Positions 35,174 through 45,957 of a stretch of 64,000 nt of DNA are shown here, in pieces. How positions within the stretch are numbered: position 1 is the stretch's first letter; each line of letters starts with the position of its first letter. Position numbers and translations under genes: made by a program. Under the pieces are notes generated by a model. That model saw nothing but the letters and a program-made list of their open reading frames with translations, was not told the DNA's origin and made no database searches. Location of the stretch: the NCBI GenBank assembly GCA_036245805.1, contig BTRK01000006.1, positions 42,254,520-42,318,519 of the forward strand, in the 5' to 3' direction. The DNA comes from Pristionchus mayeri. Taxonomy: Eukaryota > Nematoda > Chromadorea > Rhabditida > Neodiplogasteridae.

Positions 35174-36457
35174 TATCTGGAAGCTTACGAAAAGATGAAC
35201 GCTGTCCACTACCAAGTTTCAAACCATTCCAATGTCCTATAACCTCACAATCAGCTGTAATGTCATTAGAATGGGAAAACCCTTCGACATAATTATATCC
35301 TTCCTTTCTCAATCTCGTATTCTCTACCACTTGTCAAATGTAATTATGATGATAAACGGTAAACCATGAGTGTTCTCTAGTAGTGAAAAAGGTGAAATTA
35401 TCATTTCATGTGCGTACTAATTCAAAAGTTGCATCCTAAAATAGATGGGTATAAATTCAGTCGATTTCGTATCACAAGAAATTCTTGAATTCGAATCTGG
35501 CGAGCTTTAACGCTGAGACGGTTCACTGAGAAAATGTTAATTTAAAAAAGGTATTGTATGTATTCGTTGATGAAGTAGCTTTCGTAGATCTAGCTACACT
35601 ATGTACTGTTCATTCTTTCAGGGACCGCCGAGATAGGAGGAAACGGGTTGCTTCTTTAAGAGAAAGTTCATCCGACTTCCCATCTTTATTTCCTTGATAA
35701 ACTGTGGCATGAGCATTCCCACCTCCCGGATTCCCGAACTCGAATCTTACGAGCTTTCGCGTTGAGTCTAAACACCAAATTTTTAAAGGGAATCATACTC
35801 GGTGGCGACGGGACTTCGTAGGTATAGCAAACCAGCATGTGTATTTCCCAGAATTCATCGAGAATGGGTTTCTATTTGCTCCTGACGACAAGGGTGCATA
35901 CAAATGAATACTGCCTCTTAGTCCGACAGCTGGAATGATGGAACTGTATATTTGCGTTAATCACTAGAATATTCCTGATAACATCGCTGAAACTTTACTG
36001 AACTAACACGTTGACATGTTTGTTTTGCACGTTCGCATACTAATCTCTGGCAAGGAAATAATCTTTGCTTACATGATTATTTTGATTATTTTTTGCATGA
36101 TAGCTGAGAAAAATATAGGTAATTGGAGAGTAATCACAAGACTGCGTGGGTTTTGCAGATTTTTTATGTGACCAAGGCTTAACGGACGAGGAAATGGGTG
36201 TAGATATACGAATGCGGAAGGAATAATAAAAGCCTACTGTATATGGCATTCCGCTATAAACCCGATTCTAACAAGGGGTGACCGTTCCGTCGATATGGAC
36301 TTTCGTAACGACACATATATGGTTGGATAGAGAATCAAATTCTAAGAAGCATCTTTGAATTTTGCGGAATGGCCTCGGGGCACCTAATAAATCGATAATT
36401 CTCCGGGGCGCGATCAACGCAAAGCACAAGAGCTCTTCCAACGATGCCGAACGGCAA

Positions 36458-36528
36458 GCATCGGTGGTGTAGTGGCAATCAGCGGTATATGGAAAGGCAT
36501 GGTTGGCGGTTCGATTCCCGGACTGTGC
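36458..36528 (+). repeat. tRNA-like sequence (Gly-like), degenerate
   Basis: Starts gcatcggtggtgtagtggca, resembling the tRNA-Gly acceptor/D-arm (A box). It has ggttcgattcccgg (a perfect B-box core) 50 nt on. The acceptor stem has two mismatches plus a wobble pair, and no clean anticodon stem forms, so it is not a working tRNA. It may serve as a Pol III promoter or be a tRNA-derived remnant. Confidence 0.5.
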
Positions 36529-36995
36529 AAAATTTTCGCCACTTTTTTCTTTGTTCCTTCTATGTTCCGTGAATCGATTCTAGAGCTTTCTGATAGGTTT
36601 TATTACAAATTTGAAGCTGGAAACACAGAAATAAGAAATGGGTGCTAAATTAAAGAAGGAAGATACATCAAGTTCGCCTTCCCTTCCGCTAGTCTTCATG
36701 GTTGCAATTGCCGAAACTGCTCGCTGCTCTTCCCGAGAAAGAGGCTCTACAGTAGACCAGAACCTATTTTAGCGATGTTGCTACCATGGTGACTAGCGGG
36801 TGAGGTTAAACTTGAAGTATTTTCTTCCAATATTTTAGCTCACTCATTTCTTATTTCTGTGTTTCCAGCTTCAAATTTGGAATAAAACCTATCAGAAAGC
36901 TCTAGAATAGATTCACGGAACATAGAAGGAACAAAGAAAAAAGTGGCAAAAATTTTGCACGGTCCGGGAATCGAACCGCCAACCATGCCGTTTGA

Positions 36996-37745
36996 AAAGA
37001 GTACGAGGTCGGGTTTCTAGTTGATTGGCACCGATACCCAGATCAGGAAACCACACCAACCCAGATTCCGTCCACGCTCTCCTTAATCAAAATGAAGATT
37101 TGAGCAGCGCCTTCGGCGTACCTCAGCAAATCACTGGTTGAGTTCTCCGATCTAGTCACCGCACCTTATGTGGAGTGACACACCGGGATTAAGACAGAGT
37201 AAGACAGAGTATCCGCACCTTATGTGGAGATACTCTGACGAGTCGCACCTTATGTGGAACCCGCTTTTCACGAACAGAGCAAGAGGTAATTCAGTGGTTG
37301 CGAACCACTTGGAGAAGGTAAGAGACAAAAGAGGTTTGTTTAATTAAAATAATTTATGAAAGAGAAAAGGCACGATAAACAAACTCAGGTGGAGATTAAT
37401 CTAGATTCTACGCAGTAAACACAACAACTCGACGACTACGCGTCAACTACTCATCAACTCAGACGGCACACGTCTATACTCCAAGGGGAAACTCAATCAA
37501 TCCTAGGGAAACTCGAATTAATGACGAAAATAGGGAGAAGGAAGGTGCGAGAACATTGGGAGAAGTCGAAACAAGCATGCACCCTCGTGCATGCACACTA
37601 CACTGTTTGACGGATGTGCTTACGGCTCTATGAGAAAGGGTGGACTGGGTAGGCCAGACACAGAAAGTAGTGATAAATTACATAATTATTAGACGTAATT
37701 ACAAAATAGGGGATCGCTAAGGCGTATCCTCTTCACGTTCCACGT
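36996..37745. other. insertion interrupting the mirrored tRNA-like arm
   Basis: In the right arm of the surrounding foldback the tRNA-like text is split. The B-box half is at about 36961-36990 (minus strand) and the A-box half at 37755-37775, and this stretch lies between. It contains three copies of GCACCTTATGTGGA (37162-37175, 37215-37228, 37245-37258), the middle one flanked by an inverted agtatc/gatact pair. No open frame is convincing. It could be a non-autonomous element or solo LTR; the ends are not resolved. Confidence 0.5.
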
Positions 37746-37966
37746 ACCGCTGCTTGCCACTACACCACCGATGCTTGTCGATCGGCATCGTTGGAAGAGC
37801 TCTTGTGCTTTGCGTTGATCGCGCCCAGGAGAATTATCGATTTATTAGGTGCCCCGAGGCCATTCCGCAAAATTCAAAGATGCGAAACTTCTTAGAATTT
37901 GAACTCTATCCAACCATATGTGTGTCGTTACGAAAGTCCATATCGACGGAACGGTCACCCCTTGTA

Positions 37967-38685
37967 AGTCTAATTTACAAAACAAGGGTGCGTTAAAGGG
38001 ATTTTCAGAAAACATACGAGTATTTCTAATGAGAAATTTAAAATTAAAGCAGAATAAAACTTTATAAAAATCATGAAAGTGCAATTGTTATTAATGAAAA
38101 TAAATAATAGTTTCCAGCTATAAATTGATCGAGAATTAACATAAGAGTACGCTCGTCACTAACTCTGATATGTTGGGCTCAGAATGGTGTTGCGGAATCG
38201 CTTTGTACCACTAGCAAATCCGACATCGTATTAAGCGAAATTATGATGGCGCGGACCGAGGACAACGTATTTTCGTTGTTTCTAATGTAGCAGGAATCAC
38301 TTCAGTTACGCACTAGGTCGTAGCTGCGTTTGGATTTTCCGTCAGGGGGACGGCAGGAAATCGCGACACGTGGCTTCCTTGGTACTCCATGTTTCGAAGA
38401 AATTGAGATTCCAAGAATCGTGCAGCTTCATTTTTTTGCTTCAAGCTATGATCATGTACGTGTTAAATGCGCAAAAGCATTGCACAAGAATCCTTACATA
38501 ATGGGAAGCCGCTAGTTGATCAATATATACTTATTAAGAACAACCAAGTTGCTTGATATGCATTAACGATAATTGAAGACGTAATGCAACACATCATCAG
38601 ATTACTATGGGAGCAAAGCACATTTTTTAAAGCAATTACGTAGTTTTGATCAGCAATAGCGTCATATTAATGGCATTTCCGTTTG
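37967..38685. other. intergenic, nothing recognised
   Basis: AT-rich sequence without a supported gene. The 61-codon frame at 38330-38515 has no recognisable feature. Confidence 0.5.
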
Positions 38686-40525
38686 ACATGCTATCTCGCT
38701 TTCTCTAACATGCGAGAGAGTGTTCAAAATTCGGAGAGTCAGTACCATTGCTCAATTATCACGTAGGCTGGTTGTACAAGCAGCAAAGCTCGCGGATTTA
38801 TTGTGCAGTGAGGGAGGGGAAGGAGGTGGATTCACTATTAGTGGGAGAGGGGAGGGGAGCAGCCTTTCCTCGATTTGTATATATTACCTGCTCAAATAAT
38901 ACGATGATGTGCATAGAGGTGGACGAGGTTAAACAAGTGTGCTGATATGAGAGACTGTCTGAGATGATTCAATATAGGCCGTACAGCAAAAAATAAAGTT
39001 CTGCTTTTAAGATGTTAACCTCGTTTATTTTTTGCTGTACGGCCTATATTGAATCATCTCAGACAGCCTCTCATATCAGCACACTTGTTTAACCTCGTCC
39101 ACCTCTATGCACATCATCGTATTATTTGAGCAGGTAATATATATTAGGTTGGCGGGAAAGTCTTTCTGTATTTTTCAAAACGTAATTTCTTGGGCAAAGG
39201 AAAATCATGCGTTCAATTATACTTGTCCTCATTATTGACAATATGTACCCAACGTACCTGCAATGTATGGATCCCCTCCCCTTAGAACCCGCCTGAGTGC
39301 GAATGAAAGCATTGCTCGAGTTCAACCTCGTGAGTTCCACGTGAATTGAAGGCCCTACCTCGAACGGCATAGGTCAGGTCTGCGAAAAGCCACTAATCGG
39401 AAGGGGCAAAGTCAGAAGAATACGGGGGGTAATGGAGAACCATCCGTCGATATCCAGCCAATTCCTGCTTGACTTGATTGGAGTCCTGGGGGCGGGGGTC
39501 ATTTTTCTGATTATACACTTTCGTGTCCTTCAGCATTGAACGATCGACTTCCAACTTCAAATTCTGTAGTTGTGTGATGTACCTGGTCCCGGTCATTAAC
39601 ATTCCCTCAGGTAGTAGCTCCGATTAGATCACGCCATCCACTCCCCACCACATTGACAGCTTGTTTTTCCTGGGGTTCAGGTAATGTTTGAGGACACCCT
39701 GTGGTGGCTATCCTTCTCCGACCCTTTCGGTTCTCACATGGTTGTCATCGTAGATGACCCACTTCTCATTCTACGTTATGAGCCGTTCCAGCCATCGATC
39801 CCCACCTCGAAGAATGAGGAGAGTATTGAAATCATCGGCTCGACGGTCATGGCTGGCTTGGATCAGATCATGGGATTTGAATCGACCGATTAATTTCTTC
39901 ATTCCAAGATATCTCAAGCCTTATTTGACAGTGCGATGGTGGACTCTAAGTGCAATAGTCATTTCACGGGCACTTTGAAATGGGTTCGTTTAAGCACCTT
40001 TTTAAAAAGTCTCAAAATGTAACTAACGCGGTCTCCCAGATCGATCCTCAACATAGAGGCAAAAGTCGTCTTCTTCGTTGTAGAGGGGGCATGAGTTTGA
40101 TAAACATTCTTCAGTAGGGTCTCCGAATCCTTCATGGTGGTGTAGGATAGAGAGAGGCAAAGCAGAGCATGTCGGAAGTGAGTGGCACCAGTAACATACA
40201 TCGTTGTTCTACCAAAGCTTGGTTGAAGGAAAAGGAATGGGAAGTTGTTTACTATAAAGGCCAATCACTGACTGTTATTCACTAGGGACGAGGGAACACC
40301 AAAGTGCATTTGCGGCGAGCAGTGTAAAAACAAATCCATACACAAAGACTTTCCCGCCAACCTGATACAAATCGAGGAAAGGCTGCTCGCTTCCACACGC
40401 CCACTAATAGTGAATCCACCTCCTTCCCCTCCCTCACTGCACAACAAATCCGCGAGCTTTGCTGCTTGTACAACCAGCCTACGTGATAATTGAGCAATGG
40501 TACTGACTCTCCGAATTTTGATCCA
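38686..40525. mobile_element. foldback element split by a mariner
   Basis: The left arm is 38686 to about 39005; the right arm is about 39010-39143 plus 40366-40525. The arms share aaattcggagagtcagtacc, tgctcaattatcacgtaggc, gcaaagctcgcggattt and aataggccgtacagc. The outer ends belong to the same hairpin family as 14906-14999. Removing 39144-40365 and one TA restores the right arm, which shows that the mariner inserted later. Confidence 0.8.
39144..40365 (-). pseudogene. mariner-type transposon, decayed
   Basis: A 1222-bp element bounded by TA duplications (39142-39143 and 40366-40367). TIRs start ttaggttggcgggaaagtct on the left and end agactttcccgccaacctga on the right. Length fits a full mariner. 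The transposase remnant is on the minus strand: frame 39959-40264 contains a diverged N-terminal part (FRHALLCLSL), and frame 39393-39602 ends with the mariner catalytic-region signature PPYSSDFAPSD. Frameshifts and stops separate these pieces, so it cannot encode a working transposase. Mariners move by cut-and-paste at TA. Confidence 0.88.
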
Positions 40526-41301
40526 CATGCAAAAAAGAAGGCATGTATAAATCTATTCTATTCTCTATTCTAAGATCTCCCTAGGGGTAACTTTTCACGC
40601 AGAGTTCGAAAATTGACCTTAGAAATCCGTATCTCTTCATAATTTCCAAGTAACTTCTATTGTCAATATTAAAATACTTTCAGCACATCAAAACTTATAA
40701 TGCTGTCAGTACGATCATGAAAAATGGCCAACAGGTCAAAATTTTCATATTGGAAAAACTGCTTCAATTTATGCTTGTATCACCTCATAACGTTGTAAAA
40801 CACTCACAAATAATTAAATACGGTTGTGGGGTACCAGATTAATGGAAATTAAGGTCAAATTAGAAAATCTGTTTTTTATGTTCATTGAGGATGTTGACTT
40901 TTCGAAACATCCGAATAGACACTCGGATGCTTATTAATTTTTGTGAACTTTATGTAGCCATTGTAATAATATATTTTAAGAACATTCACGCATGTTGCAT
41001 GCCTTGCTTCAGCTTAGAAAATATTTTTGTTCGTAATTGGTGATAAACAGTGAAGGTAAGGAGTGACGCTAAATCAGATATGGTGCACTTTCGGAAATAA
41101 TGTCGCTGTTTGGAACGTCGTCGTCGCTATTATACCAAAGATACGGTGGAGATTCTTGCGGGGAAAAAATTGAGCAGGATCTGCAAGCTGCGACCCTCAT
41201 TCAACAGCAGCAGCAGCAGCTCAGATGCAGCAGCAAATGCAGGATTTTACAGCTTGAAGCGAGCTATCAAATAGACCAATTCGAGGCAGGTGGTTTTTGA
41301 T
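40526..41301. other. intergenic, no supported gene
   Basis: Contains a short frame at 41100-41300 with a run of CAG codons (LIQQQQQQ), without a recognised family or splice pattern. It could be a gene fragment. Nothing else is seen. Confidence 0.4.
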
Positions 41302-41702
41302 TTTGTTCTCAGGGTTCAACATCAGTTACGCGCCCACATTTGTGATAAACACTCTCTTCAATCACATACTATACACGAGGGGGCGATGCTGCTTATTGGA
41401 CAGAATCTCTGACATTACTAGTAAAATTGATGACGAAAAAATGAGCAGTGCTATGCTGACCAAAACAAGCACGATTCTCAAACTAGCGACCTTCGGTCGC
41501 TACGTGGTTCGCGGGGTTGTGTTTTAAGGATAACAATTGGACGCGACTGGTGAGAGCCTGCTTAAAACGTTGGAAAAGGGTCGTGAGGCCGAGGGTGATT
41601 CGAAAAAGTTTTTCCCATAAGCAGCATCGTGTATAGTATGTGATTGAAGAGAGTGTTTATCACAAATGTGGACGCGTAACTGATGTTAAACCCTGAGAAC
41701 AA
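41302..41702. mobile_element. foldback element, ~0.4 kb
   Basis: Ends read ttgttctcagggttcaacat and its reverse complement. The ~95-bp arms share cacatttgtgataaacactc and catactatacacga. Directly after it lies a 50-nt hairpin (41703-41752) with stem gattcgaaaaagttggg. Confidence 0.85.
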
Positions 41703-41884
41703 GATTCGAAAAAGTTGGGATGGGCTTCGCCCCACCCCAACTTTTTCGAATCACCCGCGGCCTCACAAGCCTTTCACAACGTTTACGCTGCGGGGTGTGA
41801 GAGCAGGTTAGGATGGTGTAGCGAGTGGTGCACGGGGTGAGTTTTCTGCGATTTGATAAAATGCACCCTGTTGTGTTGTGTGCT

Positions 41885-42235
41885 GAAAGTGCTCGCCGTA
41901 GGAATATCAACGGTCAAGGTCCGACGTCACATGGATGTGTTTGAGCCGAATTACAGCGATTTGAAGAAAAAGATCAAAGATCAAAGATCAAGTATCAAAT
42001 TTTAAAAGTGCTTACCGTGAGGATGCTAACGGTCAAGGTCTTAACGGTCTTGAATGATTTTGAGCCGAGTTAAAGCGATTTGAAGAAAAAGATCAAATAT
42101 CAAAGTTGAAAGATCAAAGATCAAATTTCGAAGGTGCTCGTCAAGGGAGTTCATATGGTCAAGGTCCCATGCACATAGGATGATTTTGAGCCGAATTAGA
42201 GCGATTTGAACAAAAAGCGTGACAGACAGACGGAC
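41885..42235 (+). repeat. three tandem ~120-bp units and a GACA-type microsatellite
   Basis: Three diverged units each run from gtgctyrccgt through acggtcaaggtc and ttgagccgaattacagcga to aaaaagatcaaa. Unit starts are near 41889, 42008 and 42130. They are followed by gacagacagacggacagacg-type 4-bp repeats (about 42221-42262). No coding role is seen; it resembles the end of a transposon family. Confidence 0.75.
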
Positions 42236-42262
42236 AGACGGACAGACGTACGGACAGACGTT

Positions 42263-42894
42263 ACGATATTTCTTTATACAGTAATCTCTATTCACTCTGG
42301 ACACATTTACCCTGATTGAAAGCGCATGTTGTTTGCTGAGAGGGCGAGTGGACTGGAAATTGTGCTGTGCATGTGAGATGCAACAACAAGCTGTACGAAA
42401 GCATGATGCGAGCCGATGTTCAAAGGGAGACATGATCAGAAAAAAATATATTTGCAGTTGCACTCACTGGAGCAAATAATCGGCGAAAAACGCTGCACAG
42501 ATCTGTGAACATCTAGTTCGCTAATATATATTATTTATTTGAATCATAATATAACACTTTTTTCGTATCAGATCATTTGGTTCAGTGTAGTATTCTAATC
42601 AGAAGCCAGAGGATGATAATACTGATGATAAATACGGATGATAATAATTTTCGATCTACTATGGTGTTCGACGTAATGTTTATTTTTATCCAATGGATGG
42701 GGGAAGCTATATGCTCCTTAACTGACATAGCATGCCCCGCCTGTAAAAAAACTAAGCCTGTAAAAAAGGTGTATTAATTCGCACTAGTAAAGATCCTTGT
42801 GTCATACCCATGTAATGCCTACGCAATTCAGAAGCGAATCAACATATATCGAACCTTTCACGTACAAAATTCCTAATTGTTGTGTTCCTAAATG
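42263..42894. other. intergenic, nothing recognised
   Basis: AT-rich sequence. The frame at 42577-42777 has no supporting feature. Confidence 0.45.
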
Positions 42895-44459
42895 CCAAAT
42901 TTCAAGGAGAATAATCCTGTGTTAATGGTTCATTGATACGATTATTAGTATTTTCATAATTCGATTAAAATTATTGATTTTCAGCACAATTTCGAGCCAG
43001 AAATTTTTTTGGCTCAATTGATAGAGCTCGAAAAGACGAATCGAACGGTATGCTGAATGCATATGCAACTCGTGCACTAAAGATGTCAAAATTGCGAAAT
43101 TAGATTCTCTCGAACTGAGTTTGACCCTCTGGCAGGGAATCCCTTCCTTTGATCTACCCTTGAGTCTCGTCTATCATATCTGATCTTTCTTGTTTTTTTG
43201 ACAAATAATGATTGCATATGACGTTACAACCTACTTCGAACATTATGATTCATAAATTTTTAATAATCGGTTAATATTAATTTATATGAAATTAAATTTG
43301 TTGAAGATATTTGATTTTAAGTGTATATTTTAGCAATTCCCTCCCATTTTTATAGTGAACAACACCGTGTTTGTTCATTTGAATAATCTTGACGTCTTCA
43401 AAGCCGACAATGCTCATCTTCTATTCAATTCAATAGAACATGGCTTAAAAAAGCTCTGATTAATGAGCGTTTTTTTGGTTGTGGCTCATTCGATTTTTTG
43501 CTACTGGACATAGTCGACAAAGGAGGAGAAGCGAGTGACAAGCCATTCTGGAATTCTCTCAACTCAAGAGAAAAGGAGAAGAAGGCTGATGCGGAGAATG
43601 AGGAGCCAGACGATGAGTCGGTACGTTCATACCTGCGCAATTGCTATTGCATTATCAAATTAAGGACATGTTTCACTGCTCTACGGCTGGTTGCACTAAG
43701 TCTTACCAGACCACTCGATGGCTCATTGAACACGAGATCAAGGGCAAGCATCAGTTCGAAGTGAAGAAACAGTCGATGACGGATCGATGACGGAGAAGAA
43801 GACGAGGACTTCAACGACTTCGATGGACAACAAGATTACGAAGTACACGAGGTCGAAGTCGAGTGTGGCCTCTACAAGTGGATCAAAGAGGAAGATGAAG
43901 GTGATGGAGTCGTCGGAATCAGAGATGACGTATTCGAAGAGGAAAGGAATGAAGACGAGCATGATTATGAAATTGAACGAGAGCATGAGGAGGATTTCAT
44001 GAATAGAGTAATTGAAGAAGAATCCGCCGAAATTTTCATTTGAATACCCACCTCATCTTTCCAAAATATGATCGTATATTATTATTTATGGTGTTAGCAA
44101 ATATATCATTTGTCATTTTAACGATAAATTGGTCTACGATCACAATTTTTATGAAACAGCAGTAAAATCGATCGCAAGTGCGAGGTTCGAGGGTAGATCA
44201 AAGGAAGGGGCTCCCTGCCAGAGGGTCAACCTCAGTTCGAGAGAATCTAATTTCGCAATTTTGACATCTTTAATGCACGCACGAGTTGCATATGCATTCA
44301 GCATACCGTTCGATTCGTCTTTTCGAGCTCTATCAAATGAGCCAAAAAAATTTCTGGCTCGAAATTGTGGTGAAAATCAATAATTTTAATCGAATTATGA
44401 AAATACTAATAATCGTATCAATGAACCATTAACACAGGATTATTCTCCTTGAAATTTGG
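42895..44459. mobile_element. foldback element, ~1.57 kb, with internal open frames
   Basis: Arms of about 280 bp: 42895-43170 begins ccaaatttcaaggagaata, and 44180-44459 is its reverse complement. Shared words are gtatcaatgaaccattaaca, ctcgaaattgtg and tgaccctctggcaggga. About 1 kb lies between the arms with coding-like stretches (see 43302-44043). Confidence 0.85.
43302..44043 (+). pseudogene. coding-like cargo inside a foldback; acidic C-terminal frame
   Basis: Three stretches look coding. One at 43330-43460 (FPPIFIVNNTVFVHLNNLDV...) ends in a stop. Another at 43498-43620 (LLDIVDKGGEASDKPFWNSL...) ends at a good donor, gtacgt. A third open frame, 43780-44043, is strongly acidic with words GEEDEDFNDFDGQQDYE, ECGLYKWIKEEDEGD and EREHEEDFMNRVIEEE before TGA. 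No start codon or acceptor joins them cleanly. The family is not recognised. It could be captured host exons or a decayed transposon protein. Confidence 0.35.
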
Positions 44460-44974
44460 AGCAGATTAGCTTTTTAAAAAGGACCATCAAACCCCCTGCA
44501 GCCTGAGAAACGAGGCTCCAAAGTAAGCGAATTTCGAAAGCCGTCGACTTTGAAGGCGTCTCACATCGTCGATGACAACGATATGGAACAAAACTTGATG
44601 GTTCCTGGTGAGGGACCATATGGGCTATTCAAAATTGCCCAGAGCCCAATTTCGACTTTTCCAATGTACCAGGGTTTATTCGAAACTTAGGCGACACGCG
44701 TGATATATTCATCGCGGTAGGCGAGAATTGTCAAACCTGATGCAGTTAGACATCATCGTAGTTGATCGTCGTCGGCGGTGTGATGCATCCGAGGCAGCAT
44801 CATGCGGACTGACGTGAGCAAAAGAATGGGCATCAGAAACCCATTTATATTTTGCATCTTCGCTTTCTTCACCGAAGCCATGCATTGTGTCAGGGGACTT
44901 CCTGAGGAAGCACTCGACAGATATTGCAGGGCAAAAATATACGTCCCTGTGCTTACAGCACAGGATGGCTCATG

Positions 44975-45072
44975 CAGAACAGACGTTCTGTCACATGCCC
45001 ATATGCACTCTTTTTGGCTCCTCAGAACAGACGTTCTGTCACATGCCCATATGCACTCTTTTTATCTTTGGA
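44975..45072 (+). repeat. two tandem 48-bp units
   Basis: The unit beginning cagaacagacgttctgtcac and ending atatgcactcttttt occurs at 44975 and 45023. A period of 48 keeps any frame open (encoded EQTFCHMPICTLF twice), and aacagacgttctgt is near-palindromic. The surrounding frame (44802-45092) has no recognised family. Confidence 0.75.
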
Positions 45073-45653
45073 TAGTTGTAAAAATCGAGTAGAAAGGCTA
45101 CATGAAAAAACATTTTAAAAAGTTTTTAAAAAAGCTCCCCGATTACATGTAGTTCATTAAATAACTACAGAGATGCATTCTTCCCTCAGTTCGAGTGGAT
45201 TGTCCTCTCTCTTCCCATCGAAAGCATGAGGGAGGAATTCTCACTTTCGGGTCAGCCCGTCGTTTTTCCTGCGTTCGGCTAGATCCCGAAGTGGGCCAAC
45301 TCTTCGCGTGCGCGAGATCGCGTTTTCGATATGTCTGAATCTCTCCAAATCTCACGCTCAATTCCTTCCTCTAACTGGCGAGAGAGTGTGTAATGTGGAG
45401 AGACCATTGCTCTTTTCCCTCTTCGATGCAGTTCCGCGGAGCTGCTCTCACTGGCTCTTTCTCCTCACTTTTCATTTTCTCTCTTCGCGACTGAACTCCG
45501 ATATATTATGTGACCTGGAGAGAACCGGATTCGCATATATTTTTCGATTTTTCAGAAATTGTTCTCTACATTTCACGATAGTTCTCGTAGCGCTTTAACA
45601 GTGTGCATGAGGACTCGGATGCTTTTTTCCATTTCTTTTCATTATGGTTCAAG

Positions 45654-45746
45654 GAGCAATCGTCTGACTCTCTTCAGTTTGCACGCTCTCACGTCTCTGT
45701 GAACGGTGAGAGAGCGTGCAAACCTAAGAGAGTCAGATCGTTGCTC
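45654..45746. mobile_element. ~93-bp hairpin element (family H)
   Basis: Begins gagcaatcgtctgactctct and ends gagagtcagatcgttgctc. The inner arms are tttgcacgctctcac and gtgagagagcgtgcaaa. It is the cleanest copy of the family in the window. Confidence 0.85.
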
Positions 45747-45893
45747 GGTTCAATCGTTTATTTGCAAAAGCAAACGTGATTGCGCTTGAAGAGGCAGTGT
45801 GGGAGGCTACTCGACTCGCATTCTCAAGCCGAAGCGCTCTACTACTGCTAGGTCCACTCTAGTGATGCCAAAACGACGTGCGCTCTCCACGTT

Positions 45894-45957
45894 TCACACG
45901 CTCTCTCACAGGTCAGACAGGGCGAGAGAGCGTGCAAACTGAAGAGAGTCAGACTCC
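45894..45957. mobile_element. hairpin element of family H, partial
   Basis: Inner arms cacgctctctcac and gcgagagagcgtgcaaac, followed by gaagagagtcagact. The left outer end is missing. Confidence 0.65.

Larger units (their letters stand above)
18954..36245 (-). repeat. giant inverted repeat, right arm (17.3 kb)
   Basis: Reverse complement of 1060-18254. This arm has the undeleted retrotransposon open frame (26626-28332) but lacks the 34 bp present in the left arm near 8055. The innermost part (18954 to about 20560) differs from its partner at several percent of positions, with small indels, while the rest is nearly identical. Confidence 0.95.
36271..37966. mobile_element. foldback element with tRNA-like core, 1.7 kb
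   Basis: Arms of about 215 bp: 36271-36485 begins acaaggggtgaccgttccg, and 37754-37966 is its diverged reverse complement. A second inverted pair lies inside (about 36490-36620 against 36840-36995, with words gatagattt-like and tccgtgaatcgattctagagc). The element starts only 26 bp beyond the right end of the giant palindrome. The right arm is broken by about 750 bp of other sequence. Confidence 0.75.

Noticed and set aside
1060..36245. CRISPR array, operon or other prokaryotic structure
   Set aside because: Spliced genes, SL1 and eukaryotic transposons show nematode nuclear DNA. The repeats are inverted, not regularly spaced direct repeats.
36458..36528. Functional tRNA-Gly
   Set aside because: The acceptor stem has mismatches and there is no proper anticodon stem; only the A and B boxes are convincing.
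41100..41300. Glutamine-rich small protein gene
   Set aside because: Only a CAG run and a start codon support it; there is no family, and the frame ends without a splice site.
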